In this document: one piece after another, positions 51,850 to 60,581 of the stretch
Position numbering within the stretch: the stretch's first letter is position 1
Layout of the letters: every line of letters begins with the position of its first letter
From: Streptomyces sp. ACA25
GTDB taxonomy: Bacteria; Actinomycetota; Actinomycetes; Streptomycetales; Streptomycetaceae
Length of the DNA: 64,000 nt
NCBI RefSeq assembly: GCF_028200735.1
Contig: NZ_JAQKPV010000003.1
Coordinates: 62,001-126,000, forward strand
Direction: 5' to 3'
Made by a program: the position numbers and the translations under genes
The notes under the pieces: generated by a model
What the model was told of the DNA's origin: nothing
Databases searched by the model: none
What the model saw: only the letters and a program-made list of their open reading frames with translations

Positions 51850-52701
51850 TCACTCTTCACGGAGGAGGCGGCGGATGAAGTCCCGAGACTTTTCAGGCGC
51901 GAGAGCTGCCGCTTCCATGTGCTCAAAAAGCATACGGTACTTATCAAGTTGAGCCCTGGCGTGCAGGAACACCGGACCGTGTGACTGATCGAGCTGGACC
52001 GTGTCGAGCTCGGGGACAGGTCCGCGCGCGTAGCAGACCGACTGACCGGAACCCGGGTACGCTCCCGCGCTGAAGGGGATCACCCGCACGGTCACGTGCT
52101 CGTGACCGCTCATCTCCAGTAGATGCTGCAGTTGCCTGCGCATGCCCTGGGCGCCGCCCCATTGCACCCGCAGAGCAGCTTCGTGGACGATCGAGTCGTA
52201 GGGCGTGGGTGGACTCCGGTACAACACTTCCTGCCTCTTGACCCGGTGGGACACCCGGTGTTCCACCTCCGGAGGACTCAGCGGGGGCACCACCTGGCGA
52301 AACACTTCGCGGGCGTGTTCGGCGGTTTGCAGAAGTCCCGGCACATGCGCTGTGTAGGCCGATCGCAAGTGAACCGCGTGATACTCGAGTTCTGCCAGGT
52401 CGAGCAGACCCGAGGGGAGGATCTCGCGGTACTGATCCCACCAGCCGGTCTTTCCTTCAGTGGCCATCTCCACCAGTGCCTCAATGAGTCGCTGGTCGGT
52501 GCAGGAGTAGTTGCGGGCGAGGGTGCGCACCCGCTCGGCGCTCACCCCGTACCTGCTCGACTCCATATTGCTGATCTGAGCCTGGACAGTGCCGAGCATT
52601 CGAGCAGCCTCCGTGACGCTCATCCCCGCCCGCTCGCGGAGTTTGCGCAGCTCTGTTCCGAGCCGGACGCGGCGTGCCGAAGGGGCACCTCTTACTGCCA
52701 T
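51850..52701 (-). CDS. XRE-family regulator with DUF5753 (WhiJ-like)
   Basis: A 283-residue DNA-binding regulator. Residues about 12-65 form the XRE helix-turn-helix (LGTELRKLRERAGMSVTEAARMLGTVQAQISNMES), followed by the C-terminal DUF5753 ligand/partner domain (LAELEYHAVHLRSAYTAHVPGLLQTAEHAREVFR...FLHARAQLDKYRMLFEHMEA). ATG 52701 with AAGGAG in front. It is upstream of the DUF397 gene. Family members such as WhiJ repress development; this paralogue's target is unknown. A small gene at 52837 is divergent from it. Confidence 0.9.
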   Translation of the reverse strand: MAVRGAPSARRVRLGTELRKLRERAGMSVTEAARMLGTVQAQISNMESSRYGVSAERVRTLARNYSCTDQRLIEALVEMATEGKTGWWDQYREILPSGLLDLAELEYHAVHLRSAYTAHVPGLLQTAEHAREVFRQVVPPLSPPEVEHRVSHRVKRQEVLYRSPPTPYDSIVHEAALRVQWGGAQGMRRQLQHLLEMSGHEHVTVRVIPFSAGAYPGSGQSVCYARGPVPELDTVQLDQSHGPVFLHARAQLDKYRMLFEHMEAAALAPEKSRDFIRRLLREE

Positions 52702-52836
52702 CAGCACACTCCTTCGAAGTCGCGAGCCAGGCTCCCCCACACGAGTGAAGCACATGAACTATTTGCACATCCACATGAAACTTCATGCCAAGCTTCTCCC
52801 GGCAACATTCCGCACCCCGCGTCATCAGGAGGTCTC

Positions 52837-53154
52837 ATGACCGCCGTATCTTCACAAGGCTCACCTCCCCCCACCCCCGAGGGATTCGAGGAGGAGGTGC
52901 ACGGACTGGTCAACGACACGGCGCCCAAGACGTTCGCCGTCGTGGAGGAGTTCACCACCGAGGAGGGTGAGTGGGATGCGCGGGTGGTCGCGTGGGGGTG
53001 GGAGCACGAGGACGGAACGGCTCAGCTGACCTGCGTGGACGGGCGCCGGCGGATGAGCCTCCGGTCGGCGGACCGGGCGACGTGGTGGATGGCCCGCCTC
53101 ACCGGCGGTGCCGTCAGGCTGGTGTGGGTGGCCCGCCGGGAGAACGTCGCGTAG
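52837..53154 (+). CDS. Small hypothetical protein beside the XRE/DUF397 pair
   Basis: A 105-residue soluble protein with an excellent AGGAGG ribosome-binding site. It has an acidic N-terminal half (PEGFEEEVHGLVNDTAPKTFAVVEEF) and a beta-rich rest (DARVVAWGWEHEDGTAQLTCVDGRRRMSLRS...VRLVWVARR). I do not recognise it. Small genes divergent from WhiJ-type regulators are common in Streptomyces, so this probably belongs to the same regulatory cluster. The 135 bp between the starts is the likely operator region. Confidence 0.75.
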   Translation: MTAVSSQGSPPPTPEGFEEEVHGLVNDTAPKTFAVVEEFTTEEGEWDARVVAWGWEHEDGTAQLTCVDGRRRMSLRSADRATWWMARLTGGAVRLVWVARRENVA

Positions 53155-53449
53155 CGGCTCCGCTCCGGCGGCGTGCGGTGGACGCACGGCGAGCGCGCAG
53201 CGTCCGGCGAGCGCGCGGCGTCCGGCGAGGGCGCGAGGGCCAGCCGGCCGGCCGGAACGAAGCGGCGAGGACGGCGGGCGAGGTGACCGGCCACCGAGCT
53301 GAGCCGCGGTCTGCGACCCGGTGGCCGGTACCGGCGCCCGTCAGTCATCGCCGCATCGGGCATGCGCCTTCCGGCTGACCGGCGGACGCTGTTCTCGGGA
53401 GGCCGTGGAACGGCCGTGGCCGCTGCCGCCCGGGGTCAGGGAGGAAGCG
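53155..53449. other. Intergenic region with short GC-rich tandem repeat
   Basis: About 295 bp between the small gene and the first DUF4360 gene (convergent). At 53188-53235 an 18-bp unit GGCGAGCGCGCAGCGTCC is repeated nearly twice more (one base differs in the second copy; the third is partial). Open frames here lack start signals and are repeat-driven. Confidence 0.5.
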
Positions 53450-54133
53450 TCAGCGCACCGTCACCTCCGGCGGCTCGTCCTGGTCCGGGCACTCCTTCCA
53501 GGCGAGCTGGTAGGTGGTCTTGACGTCACCGTCCGTGGAGTCCATCGCCATGAAGCTGGTGGTCTCCGTCGGGTCGGAGGTGCCGGCGTTCACCCGCAGC
53601 TCGGTGTTGATGTTGAAGTTGCGCAGTTCACCACAGGGCGCCCAGGCCACGGAGCCGGCCTCCACCGAGTCGGTGGCTTGCCAGTTGTCGTCGTAGGGGC
53701 CCTCGAAGGCGTGGACGGACGCCGCGGTCTGCGGGGAGCCCTGGAAGTAGTAGTTGGCCTGCTGAGTGGCAGTGGCACCGTCCTCCAGGTAGGCGTATCC
53801 GCGGTAGTCGACGCCGACCACGGCGTAGGTGAAGCCCTGCGGCACCCGCACGGCGAGGTTGAGCTGGCAGTTCTTCCGGAAGTCGGTGGGCCGGGCTCCC
53901 ACGCCCACCTGCGCGAGGTACTCGCTGTAGGTCACGGTGAAGGCGGTGTTGTCGGCGGAGACGGCCACCGCGGCCGTCCCGTCCGGGCATCCCGAACCGT
54001 TGACGGTGATCAGCTCGATCACCATCTGGTCTTCCGGGGCGTCCAGGAAGTAGGGAGGATTGGCGAGTTGGTTGGGCATCGTCGACGCGAATAACGCCGC
54101 CAGTGCACCTCCCACGGCAAGAGCACCGTACAT
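53450..54133 (-). CDS. DUF4360-family secreted protein (copy 1)
   Basis: A 227-residue exported protein. The start at 54133 (MYGALAVGGALAALFAST) has GGAGA in front and gives a signal peptide; the longer frame to 54202 does not. The mature protein is the DUF4360 beta-rich domain: NGSGCPDGTAAVAVSADNTAFTVTYSEYLAQVG, KNCQLNLAVRVPQGFTYAVVGVDYRGYA, and a C-terminal MDSTDGDVKTTYQLAWKEC. Conserved Cys in these three places probably form disulfides. The family is known from fungi and actinobacteria with no assigned function. Tandem paralogue of the next gene. Confidence 0.9.
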   Translation of the reverse strand: MYGALAVGGALAALFASTMPNQLANPPYFLDAPEDQMVIELITVNGSGCPDGTAAVAVSADNTAFTVTYSEYLAQVGVGARPTDFRKNCQLNLAVRVPQGFTYAVVGVDYRGYAYLEDGATATQQANYYFQGSPQTAASVHAFEGPYDDNWQATDSVEAGSVAWAPCGELRNFNINTELRVNAGTSDPTETTSFMAMDSTDGDVKTTYQLAWKECPDQDEPPEVTVR

Positions 54134-54485
54134 TGTTCTCCAATCGATGGTCTTTGTACGCGGGCCGTCCGGGGGCACGACTGGATGCTGTTCCACTGGC
54201 ACAACCCGGGCGTGGCCCGCACTGAGCGAATTCGGGCAGGCCGGACTTTCCCTTCGGCCGGTCGGATCGCAAGCGTCGGGAACGCCATGGACCGGGAGAA
54301 TTGTCCGGGAGGCATGGCGCCGGGGTCCGGGTGGGAAAGGTGGATCCCCGGCTCAGCTGTGCAGCCGGGGCCGGGGATCAAAGGACGCCGGTCCGGACAC
54401 CTGTGGGCACGGCCATCGCCGTGTCACGGGCGCATTCCGGTCCGGCAGGAGCACCGGAAACCACCCGCGGTGAAGGTGACTCCGC
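54134..54485. other. Intergenic region between DUF4360 paralogues
   Basis: 350 bp without a credible gene. It contains the terminator-like repeat at 54343-54379 and, near 54134-54180, the promoter of copy 1. Nothing else stands out. Confidence 0.5.
54343..54379 (-). terminator. Hairpin between the DUF4360 genes
   Basis: GATCCCCGG (54343-54351) and CCGGGGATC (54371-54379) enclose a 19-nt loop. In the minus direction a CCACCTTTCCC tract follows; likely terminator of DUF4360 copy 2. Confidence 0.55.
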
Positions 54486-55133
54486 TCAGGAGTCGCATTC
54501 CTTCCAGGCGACGTGGTACACGGTGCTGACCGCGCCGTCCGTGGAGTCCATGGTCATGAAGCTGGTGGAATTGCGGTCGGAACTGCCGACGCTGACCCGC
54601 AGTTCGGTGTTGACGTTGAAGTTCCGCTCGACACCGCAGGGCGCCCAGTTGAGCTCCGCGACCTCCGTGGAATCGGTGGCCTGCCAGTTGTCGCTCAGCG
54701 GGCCGGCGAACTCGGTGGTCGAGGCCACCGTGTCGGACTCACCCTGGTGGTAGTAGCTCGCTCTCTGCAGAGCGGTCGCCCCGTCCTGGAGGTGGGCGTA
54801 CCCGCGGTAGTCGACGCTGGCGATCGCGTAGGTGAAGCCACCGGGAATCTGCACACGCAGGCTGAGCTGGCAGTTCTTGCGGGAGTCCGTCGGTACGGCA
54901 CCCACGCCGACCTGGGCGAGGTAGTCGCTGTAGGTGACGGTGAAGGCGGTGTTGTCGGGCGAGACCGCCACCGCGGCCGTCCCGTCCGGGCATCCCGAAC
55001 CGTTGATCGTCTCGATGCCGACCCGGATTTTCTCGGTGGGCACATCAGAGACCGGCTGGGCATTCTGAGTGGGCGCGAGAGCCGAGGCGAATAACACCGC
55101 GACCGCTCCGCCCGCGGCGAGAGCTCCGTACAT
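54486..55133 (-). CDS. DUF4360-family secreted protein (copy 2)
   Basis: A 215-residue paralogue of copy 1, with the same signal-peptide start MYGALAAGGAVAVLFASAL and GGAGAAAC ribosome-binding site. The same three conserved segments are present (NGSGCPDGTAAVAVSPDNTAFTVTYSDYLAQVG, KNCQLSLRVQIPGGFTYA, MDSTDGAVSTVYHVAWKEC). It differs mainly in the 25 residues after the signal peptide and in the loop around GESDTVASTTEF. The upstream 700 bp include a perfect CebR-type box 384 bp before the start, so it may belong to a cellulose-responsive regulon (inference). Confidence 0.9.
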   Translation of the reverse strand: MYGALAAGGAVAVLFASALAPTQNAQPVSDVPTEKIRVGIETINGSGCPDGTAAVAVSPDNTAFTVTYSDYLAQVGVGAVPTDSRKNCQLSLRVQIPGGFTYAIASVDYRGYAHLQDGATALQRASYYHQGESDTVASTTEFAGPLSDNWQATDSTEVAELNWAPCGVERNFNVNTELRVSVGSSDRNSTSFMTMDSTDGAVSTVYHVAWKECDS

Positions 55134-55516
55134 GTTTCTCCAATCGGTGACCGGAGGGCGGCAGCACGGAGAAACCCCGGTGCTGCTCCCCCTGTCGAGG
55201 GGTGGGGTGACCTGCTGGAACAGGCCTCAGAGAAATGGTGTGTGCGCAGAACTGACCCGACTCGCGGCACACTGCCCGCGGGAAGGGGCTCTTGCAGGAT
55301 CGCTCGGATCAACGGCTCAGCCGGCGAGGGATACTGTGCCCGCACCTTCCCGCCCGTGGCTGCGCAGCCGAAACCGGCTTCATCCGGAAAGGACCGCGTT
55401 ATCCGCACAGGGGGTGCGAGGGAGCTGGAAATGCGCCCGATCAGGTGCGAAGCAACCGGCACAGTACAGGTTGTGCACTGAGAGAACCGGTTTCCTGATG
55501 TCCTGTGGGGGTGGAG

Positions 55517-55530
55517 TGGGAGCGCTCCCA
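55517..55530. promoter_or_regulatory. CebR-type operator (perfect 14-bp palindrome)
   Basis: TGGGAGCGCTCCCA is identical to the consensus operator of CebR, the LacI-family cellobiose-responsive repressor of Streptomyces cellulose genes. The nearest downstream start on the minus strand is DUF4360 copy 2, 384 bp away; on the plus strand there is only the 3' end of ppc. Whether it is a functional site at this distance is unknown. Confidence 0.75.
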
Positions 55531-55769
55531 GCGTAAAGGCCGCGCGCCGGACGGGTAAAGAGTGACTGCCCGGTAGGAAAAGGGTGGCCGAAAAACGGTC
55601 CCCAGGTCCGGACCGGAGGGGGAATACGTCCGCCGGACCGAGGACTGCGGAATCTCCCTGCGCCGCTGACGTGCACGGAAGTCCGGCCGGGGCGGGCGGG
55701 GCGGGTCAACTCGGCGACGGGATCCGGACGACCGGACAGTAAGCGGTTTCCCCCGGGGTTCCGTAAGGG

Positions 55770-55820
55770 ACGCGCCCGGCCCGGCCCCGAGGGCCGGGGG
55801 CCGGGCCGGGCCGGGCGCGT
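55770..55820 (-). terminator. GC-rich hairpin after ppc
   Basis: ACGCGCCCGGCCCGGCCC (55770 onward) pairs with a complementary run ending at 55820, just past the ppc stop. The repeated GGCCC units allow several registers, so exact boundaries are uncertain. Confidence 0.6.
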
Positions 55821-55836
55821 CGGGCGGACGGCGGTG

Positions 55837-58626
55837 TCAGCCGGTGTTGCGCAGGCCGGCGGCCACACCGTTGACCGTCAGCAGCAGGGCGCGGGACAGG
55901 AGCTGGCCGGGGTCCTCACCGCGGTCCCTGGCCTGACGCTGGCGGTCCAGGAGGGCGACCTGGAGGTAGGAGATCGGGTCCAGGTAGGCGTCCCGGATCT
56001 GCAGGGTCTGCCGGAGTGCCGGGTTGGCGTCCAGCAGCTTCTCCTCGCCGGTGATGCGCAGTACTTCGGCGACCGTCAGCTCGTGCTCGGCGCGGATGGT
56101 CTCGAAGACGTGCCGCAGCTCCAGCGGAACGAGGGTGTCCACGTAGTGCTGGGCGATCCGCAGGTCCGTCTTGGCGAGGGTCATCTCCACGTTGGAGAGG
56201 AAGTTCCGGAAGAAGTGCCAGTGTTCGAAGGCTTCTTCGAGGACGCCGTCGAGACCGGCGTCGCGCGCCGCCTTCAGCCCGGAGCCGACCCCGAACCAGC
56301 CGGGGACGATCTGCCGGGACTGGGTCCAGCCGAAGACCCAGGGGATGGCACGCAGCCCGTCCAGGCCGGCGCCGGTGTCCGGACGGCGGGAGGGACGGGA
56401 ACCCAGGTGGAGTTCCGCAAGCTGGTCCACGGGCGTGGAGGCGAAGAAGTAGGCCGGCAGGTCCGGGTCCTCGACCAGCCGCCGGTACGCGTCGTGAGCG
56501 GCATCCGAGACCGTGTCCATCGCGGAGTCCCAGCGGGCCAGGGCCTCGCCCGACTGCCGGGGCGCGGTGTGCAGCGCGGAGGCCTGCAGGGTGGCGGCCA
56601 CGGTCAGCTCGAGGTTCTCGCGGGCCAGCGACGGCACCAGGTACTTGTCCGAGATCACCTCGCCCTGCTCGGTCACCTTGATCTCACCCTCCAGCGTGCC
56701 CCAGGGCTGGGCGAGGATCGCGGTGTGGGTGGGGCCGCCGCCGCGGCCGACGGTGCCGCCGCGGCCGTGGAAGAGGCGCAGCCGCACACCGTGGCGGTGG
56801 GCGACGTCACGCAGGCGCCGCTGCGCCCGGTGGATCTCCCACTGGGAGGTGGTGATGCCGCCGAACTTGGACGAGTCGCTGTAGCCGAGCATGACCTCCT
56901 GGAGATCACCGCGCAGCGAGACCAGCCGCCGGTAGGAGGGGTCGGAGAGCATCGCGTCGAGCAGTTCGTCGGCGATCTTCAGCTCGTCGGTGGTCTCCAG
57001 CAGCGGGACGATGCCGATGCGGGCCCAGCCGGCGTGCAGGTCGACGAGGCCTGCCTCCCGGGCGAGCACGGCGACGGCGAGAACGTCGTCGGCGCCCTGG
57101 CACATGGAGATGATGTACGACTCGATGACGGAGGGGCCGAAGGTGTCCAGGGCCCTGCGGACGGTCTCGAAGACGCCGAGGGTCTTGGCCCCCGCCTCGT
57201 CCAGCGGCGCGGGGGCCGGGGCGAGCGGACGGCGGGAGCGGAGCTCCTTCGCCAGCAGCCGGGTGCGGTAGTCCCGCGGCATGTCCGCATACCGCCAGGA
57301 CTCCTCACCGAGCCGGTCGAAGAGCTGCCCGAGCGCGTAGTGGTGCGCGTCGGCGTGCTCCCGGACGTCCATGGTGGCGAGCTGCAGGCCGAAGGCGGCC
57401 AGGGTCCGGATCAGGCGCTCCAGGTGCCCGTCGGCGATCAGTTCGCCGCGGTGCTCGCGCAAGGAGGACTGCACCAGCATCAAGTCGTCGAGGAGCTGGC
57501 CGGTGCCGAGGTAGTCCCGGCCGGGCTGGTGCGGGTTGTCACTGCCCAGCCGGTCACGGGTGTTGAGCAGCTTCTGCCGGATGCAGGTGACCTTCAGCCG
57601 GTAGGGCTCTTCGGCGTTGAGACGCTTGTAGCGCGGGCTGATCTCGGGCAGCAGCTCCAGGTCCCGCTGGAGGGAGTCGAGGAGCTCCTGGGTGGCGCCG
57701 CTGTTCCTGATGGAGCTGGAGAGCGCGCCGCGCAGCTCGTCGATGTGTTCCAGGGCGTCGTTGATGCCGTGCTCGTGCTGGAGCAGCAGCACCTCCCAGG
57801 TGACGGCCGGGGTGACGTTGGGGTTGCCGTCCCGGTCCCCGCCGATCCAGGTGCCGAAGGTCAGCGGGCGGCTGCCGGCCGGCAGCGGGGCACCGGCCCG
57901 TTCGAGCTCGGCGGCCAGGTCCTCCAGCACGTCCCCGACGGCACCGCGGTGCAGCTCGTCCAGGTAGTAGACGGCGTTGCGGGCCTCGTCGGCGGGCTCG
58001 GGACGGACGACGCGGAGCTCGTCGGTCTGCCAGATGAGATCGATGTTCTCGGCGAGCCGGAGGTCGGTGCGCCGGCGGTCGCCGCCGGGCTCGGCCTCGG
58101 TGCGGTCGAGCAGCTCGGCGATCTTGCGGATCTTGGTGAGGACGGAGCGGCGGGCGGCCTCGGTGGGGTGTGCGGTGAACACCGGCCGCACCCCGAGGTT
58201 GGCTGCGGTCTGCCGCAGGTGCGCGGGGTCGGCGTCCTTGAGCAGATCGGCGGTGCGGGTGAGCAGCCCGCCTTCGGCCGCGCGCCGGGCGCGCAGCTCC
58301 CGGCCCCGGTGGACCTGTTCGGTGACGTTGGCCAGGTGGAAGTAGGTCGAGAAGGCGCGCACCAGCTTGGCCGCGGTCTCCAGGTCGGTGTCGCCCAGCA
58401 GCTCTGCGGCGGCCTCGCCGTCGGTGCGGGTCAGCCTGCGGACCCGCTCGACGAGGTCCAGCAGTTCGGGGCCGTCCTGGCGGACCAGGGTCTCGCCGAG
58501 CAGGTCGCCGAGGCGCCGGATGTCGGCACGCAGGGCGGTCGTGCTCTCCGGGGTGTCCCCCGAGCTCTCCGGTACGGGTGGGCTCCCCGGGTCTGCCTGG
58601 ACAGGTGGCTTGTCGGCACTGCTCAC
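55837..58626 (-). CDS. ppc: Phosphoenolpyruvate carboxylase
   Basis: A 929-residue anaplerotic enzyme converting PEP and bicarbonate to oxaloacetate. Signatures are [15 protein letters not shown] (catalytic His), [42 protein letters not shown], and the C-terminal GLRNTG. The start is taken as GTG 58626 with GAGGAG upstream ([10 protein letters not shown]), giving a Pro/Ser-rich N-terminal extension of about 30 residues; the in-frame ATG 58698 is less likely. Divergent from the desaturase; consumes the product of enolase at the other end of the window. Confidence 0.97.
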   Translation of the reverse strand: MSSADKPPVQADPGSPPVPESSGDTPESTTALRADIRRLGDLLGETLVRQDGPELLDLVERVRRLTRTDGEAAAELLGDTDLETAAKLVRAFSTYFHLANVTEQVHRGRELRARRAAEGGLLTRTADLLKDADPAHLRQTAANLGVRPVFTAHPTEAARRSVLTKIRKIAELLDRTEAEPGGDRRRTDLRLAENIDLIWQTDELRVVRPEPADEARNAVYYLDELHRGAVGDVLEDLAAELERAGAPLPAGSRPLTFGTWIGGDRDGNPNVTPAVTWEVLLLQHEHGINDALEHIDELRGALSSSIRNSGATQELLDSLQRDLELLPEISPRYKRLNAEEPYRLKVTCIRQKLLNTRDRLGSDNPHQPGRDYLGTGQLLDDLMLVQSSLREHRGELIADGHLERLIRTLAAFGLQLATMDVREHADAHHYALGQLFDRLGEESWRYADMPRDYRTRLLAKELRSRRPLAPAPAPLDEAGAKTLGVFETVRRALDTFGPSVIESYIISMCQGADDVLAVAVLAREAGLVDLHAGWARIGIVPLLETTDELKIADELLDAMLSDPSYRRLVSLRGDLQEVMLGYSDSSKFGGITTSQWEIHRAQRRLRDVAHRHGVRLRLFHGRGGTVGRGGGPTHTAILAQPWGTLEGEIKVTEQGEVISDKYLVPSLARENLELTVAATLQASALHTAPRQSGEALARWDSAMDTVSDAAHDAYRRLVEDPDLPAYFFASTPVDQLAELHLGSRPSRRPDTGAGLDGLRAIPWVFGWTQSRQIVPGWFGVGSGLKAARDAGLDGVLEEAFEHWHFFRNFLSNVEMTLAKTDLRIAQHYVDTLVPLELRHVFETIRAEHELTVAEVLRITGEEKLLDANPALRQTLQIRDAYLDPISYLQVALLDRQRQARDRGEDPGQLLSRALLLTVNGVAAGLRNTG

Positions 58627-58745
58627 GGGTGCGGCTCCTCGCAGCTCTTGATACGGCAGGTCACGGACCGCGCTGTCCGGCGGCACCAGGATATGCACTC
58701 GGACAACGAGGCGGTCACGTCCTGGCTGCCGGGGCGCCCGAGGTC

Positions 58746-58789
58746 TTGTGCCGCATTCCGGCCCTGCCCATACTTACGGCGCCGTAGGT
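58746..58789 (+). promoter_or_regulatory. Desaturase promoter with overlapping TetR-type operator
   Basis: TTGTGC (58746-58751) and CATACT (58769-58774), spacer 17, form a plausible promoter. A palindrome ACTTACGGCGCCGTAGGT (58772-58789; TACGGCGCCGTA core perfect, outer pairs with one mismatch) overlaps the -10 and start site. A TetR regulator is the second gene of the operon, so autoregulation is likely. Confidence 0.6.
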
Positions 58790-58842
58790 TACGGTTGCAC
58801 GGGTGGTGCTTTCGCCCCACTCCGGCCCCATTGAGGTATCCC

Positions 58843-59856
58843 ATGACCATCAGTCCTGATCTCGTTCCCCCGCAGACGGCCGCGACTTCTCCGCCGTCGG
58901 ACGACAGTTCCCGCGCCACTCTCGGCGGCGAGGAAAAGCGTTCCCTGGAGCAGATCACCCTGCTCCTCTTCATCGTCGTGCCCTTCCTCGCGGTGCTGGC
59001 GGCCGTGCCGCTGGCCTGGGGAGGGTGGGTGAGCTGGCTGGACCTGGGGCTGCTGGCCGGCTTCTACTTCCTCGGCTGCCACGGCATCACGGTCGGCTTC
59101 CACCGGTACTTCACGCACGGCGCGTTCAAGGCCAAGCGGCCGCTCCGGATCGCCCTGGCGATCATGGGGTCGATGGCGGTCGAGGGGCCGGTGGTGCGGT
59201 GGGTGGCCGATCACCGCAAGCACCACCGGCACTCCGACGCGGAGGGTGACCCGCATTCGCCGTGGCGGTACGGGGAGACCGTGCCGGCCCTCATGAAGGG
59301 CCTGTGGTGGGCTCACCTGGGCTGGATGTTCGACCGCGAGCAGACCTCGCAGGAGAAGTACGCGCCCGACCTGATCCAGGACCGGGACGTCCGGCGGATC
59401 TCCCGCCACTTCCTGCTGTGGGCCCTCGTCTCGCTGGCGCTGCCGCCGCTGATCGGCGGGCTCGTCACCATGTCCTGGCAGGGTGCGCTGACCGCCTTCT
59501 TCTGGGGTTCGCTGGTACGGGTGGCGCTGCTGCACCACGTGACCTGGTCGATCAACTCGATCTGTCACGCGACGGGCAAGCGGCCGTTCAAGTCCCGGGA
59601 CCGCTCCGGCAATGTGTGGTGGCTGGCGGTGCTGTCGTGCGGTGAGTCGTGGCACAACCTGCATCACGCGGATCCGACCTGTGCCCGGCACGGGGTGGAC
59701 CGCGGGCAGGTGGACTCCAGTGCCCGGCTGATCCGCTGGTTCGAGAAGGCCGGCTGGGCGTACGACGTGCGCTGGCCCAAGCAGTCGCGGCTCGACGCCC
59801 GTCGCAGCGCCCCGGATCAGAACCGGAGTGACGCTGCCGCTGTCGAGGCGTCATAG
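58843..59856 (+). CDS. Acyl-CoA/acyl-lipid desaturase (delta-9 type)
   Basis: A 337-residue integral membrane di-iron desaturase that introduces double bonds into fatty acyl chains. The three His boxes are present: HRYFTH (after CHGITVGF), HRKHHRH and HNLHHAD. Hydrophobic pairs precede the first box and follow the second. ATG 58843; the His-box layout and length match stearoyl-CoA-type desaturases. The gene ends TAG, whose G starts the GTG of the TetR gene. No reductase gene is adjacent. Confidence 0.94.
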   Translation: MTISPDLVPPQTAATSPPSDDSSRATLGGEEKRSLEQITLLLFIVVPFLAVLAAVPLAWGGWVSWLDLGLLAGFYFLGCHGITVGFHRYFTHGAFKAKRPLRIALAIMGSMAVEGPVVRWVADHRKHHRHSDAEGDPHSPWRYGETVPALMKGLWWAHLGWMFDREQTSQEKYAPDLIQDRDVRRISRHFLLWALVSLALPPLIGGLVTMSWQGALTAFFWGSLVRVALLHHVTWSINSICHATGKRPFKSRDRSGNVWWLAVLSCGESWHNLHHADPTCARHGVDRGQVDSSARLIRWFEKAGWAYDVRWPKQSRLDARRSAPDQNRSDAAAVEAS

Positions 59857-60530
59857 TGGAAACCGTGGCAACCGAGGACAGCAGCACACAGAAGGCGGCC
59901 CGCCCCGCGCGCCGGGGCCGCCGCCGGATGACCGGCACCGAGCGCCGGGAGCAACTGCTGGAAATCGGCCGCACGCTCTTCGCCGAGCGCGGCTTCGAGG
60001 GCACGTCGGTGGAGGAGATCGCCTCGAAGGCCGGGGTGTCCAAGCCGGTGGTCTATGAGCACTTCGGCGGCAAGGAAGGGCTCTACGCGGTCGTGGTCGA
60101 CCGGGAGATGAGCCGGCTGCTGAACATGGTGACGAGCGCGCTGACCGCCGGGCATCCGCGGGAGCTGCTGGAACAGGCGGCGTTCGCGCTGCTGGACTAC
60201 ATCGAGAAGCACACCGACGGTTTTCACATCCTGGTCCGGGACTCCCCGGTGTCCCAGTCGACGGGAACGTTCGCGTCGTTGATCGGTGACATCGCGACGC
60301 AGGTCGAGGACATCCTCGGGCACAAGTTCAAGGCCCGCGGGTTCGATCCCAAGCTGGCGCCGATGTACGCCCATGCCCTGGTGGGCATGGTGGCGCTGAC
60401 GGGCCAGTGGTGGCTGAACGTCCGCAAGCCGAAGAAGGCGGAGGTCGCCGCCCACCTGGTGAATCTGGCGTGGCGCGGCCTGGAGGGCATGGAGCATCAC
60501 CCCCGCCTGGTGGGCAACCGCCGCAGCTGA
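59856..60530 (+). CDS. TetR-family regulator of the desaturase operon
   Basis: A 224-residue repressor-type regulator. The N-terminal HTH (TERREQLLEIGRTLFAERGFEGTSVEEIASKAGVSKPVVYEHFGGKEGLYAVV, residues about 27-80) is followed by a helical ligand-binding domain with LLDYIEKHTDGFHILVRDSPVS. GTG 59856 overlaps the desaturase stop by one base (TAGTG), so the genes are translationally coupled. It probably senses acyl-CoA and binds the palindrome at 58772-58789; this is inference from gene order. Confidence 0.92.
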   Translation: METVATEDSSTQKAARPARRGRRRMTGTERREQLLEIGRTLFAERGFEGTSVEEIASKAGVSKPVVYEHFGGKEGLYAVVVDREMSRLLNMVTSALTAGHPRELLEQAAFALLDYIEKHTDGFHILVRDSPVSQSTGTFASLIGDIATQVEDILGHKFKARGFDPKLAPMYAHALVGMVALTGQWWLNVRKPKKAEVAAHLVNLAWRGLEGMEHHPRLVGNRRS

Positions 60531-60581
60531 CGGCTGTCCCCCGGCACGCCGCCGCCCGGTCCCCGCCTCTCCTCCCGCGGT

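Larger units (their letters stand above)
55134..55836. other. Long non-coding region upstream of DUF4360 copy 2
   Basis: 700 bp without a gene I can support; short frames on both strands have no motifs or start signals. It holds an inverted repeat GCACA/TGTGC (55460-55476), the CebR-type box (55517-55530) and the ppc terminator (about 55770-55820). Confidence 0.6.

Noticed and set aside
53022..53363. Minus-strand 113-codon frame over the tandem repeat
   Set aside because: Overlaps a well-supported plus-strand gene and is dominated by repeat-encoded residues.
55069..55536. Open frames in the gap between DUF4360 and ppc
   Set aside because: No ribosome-binding site, start context or recognisable motif; GC-driven.
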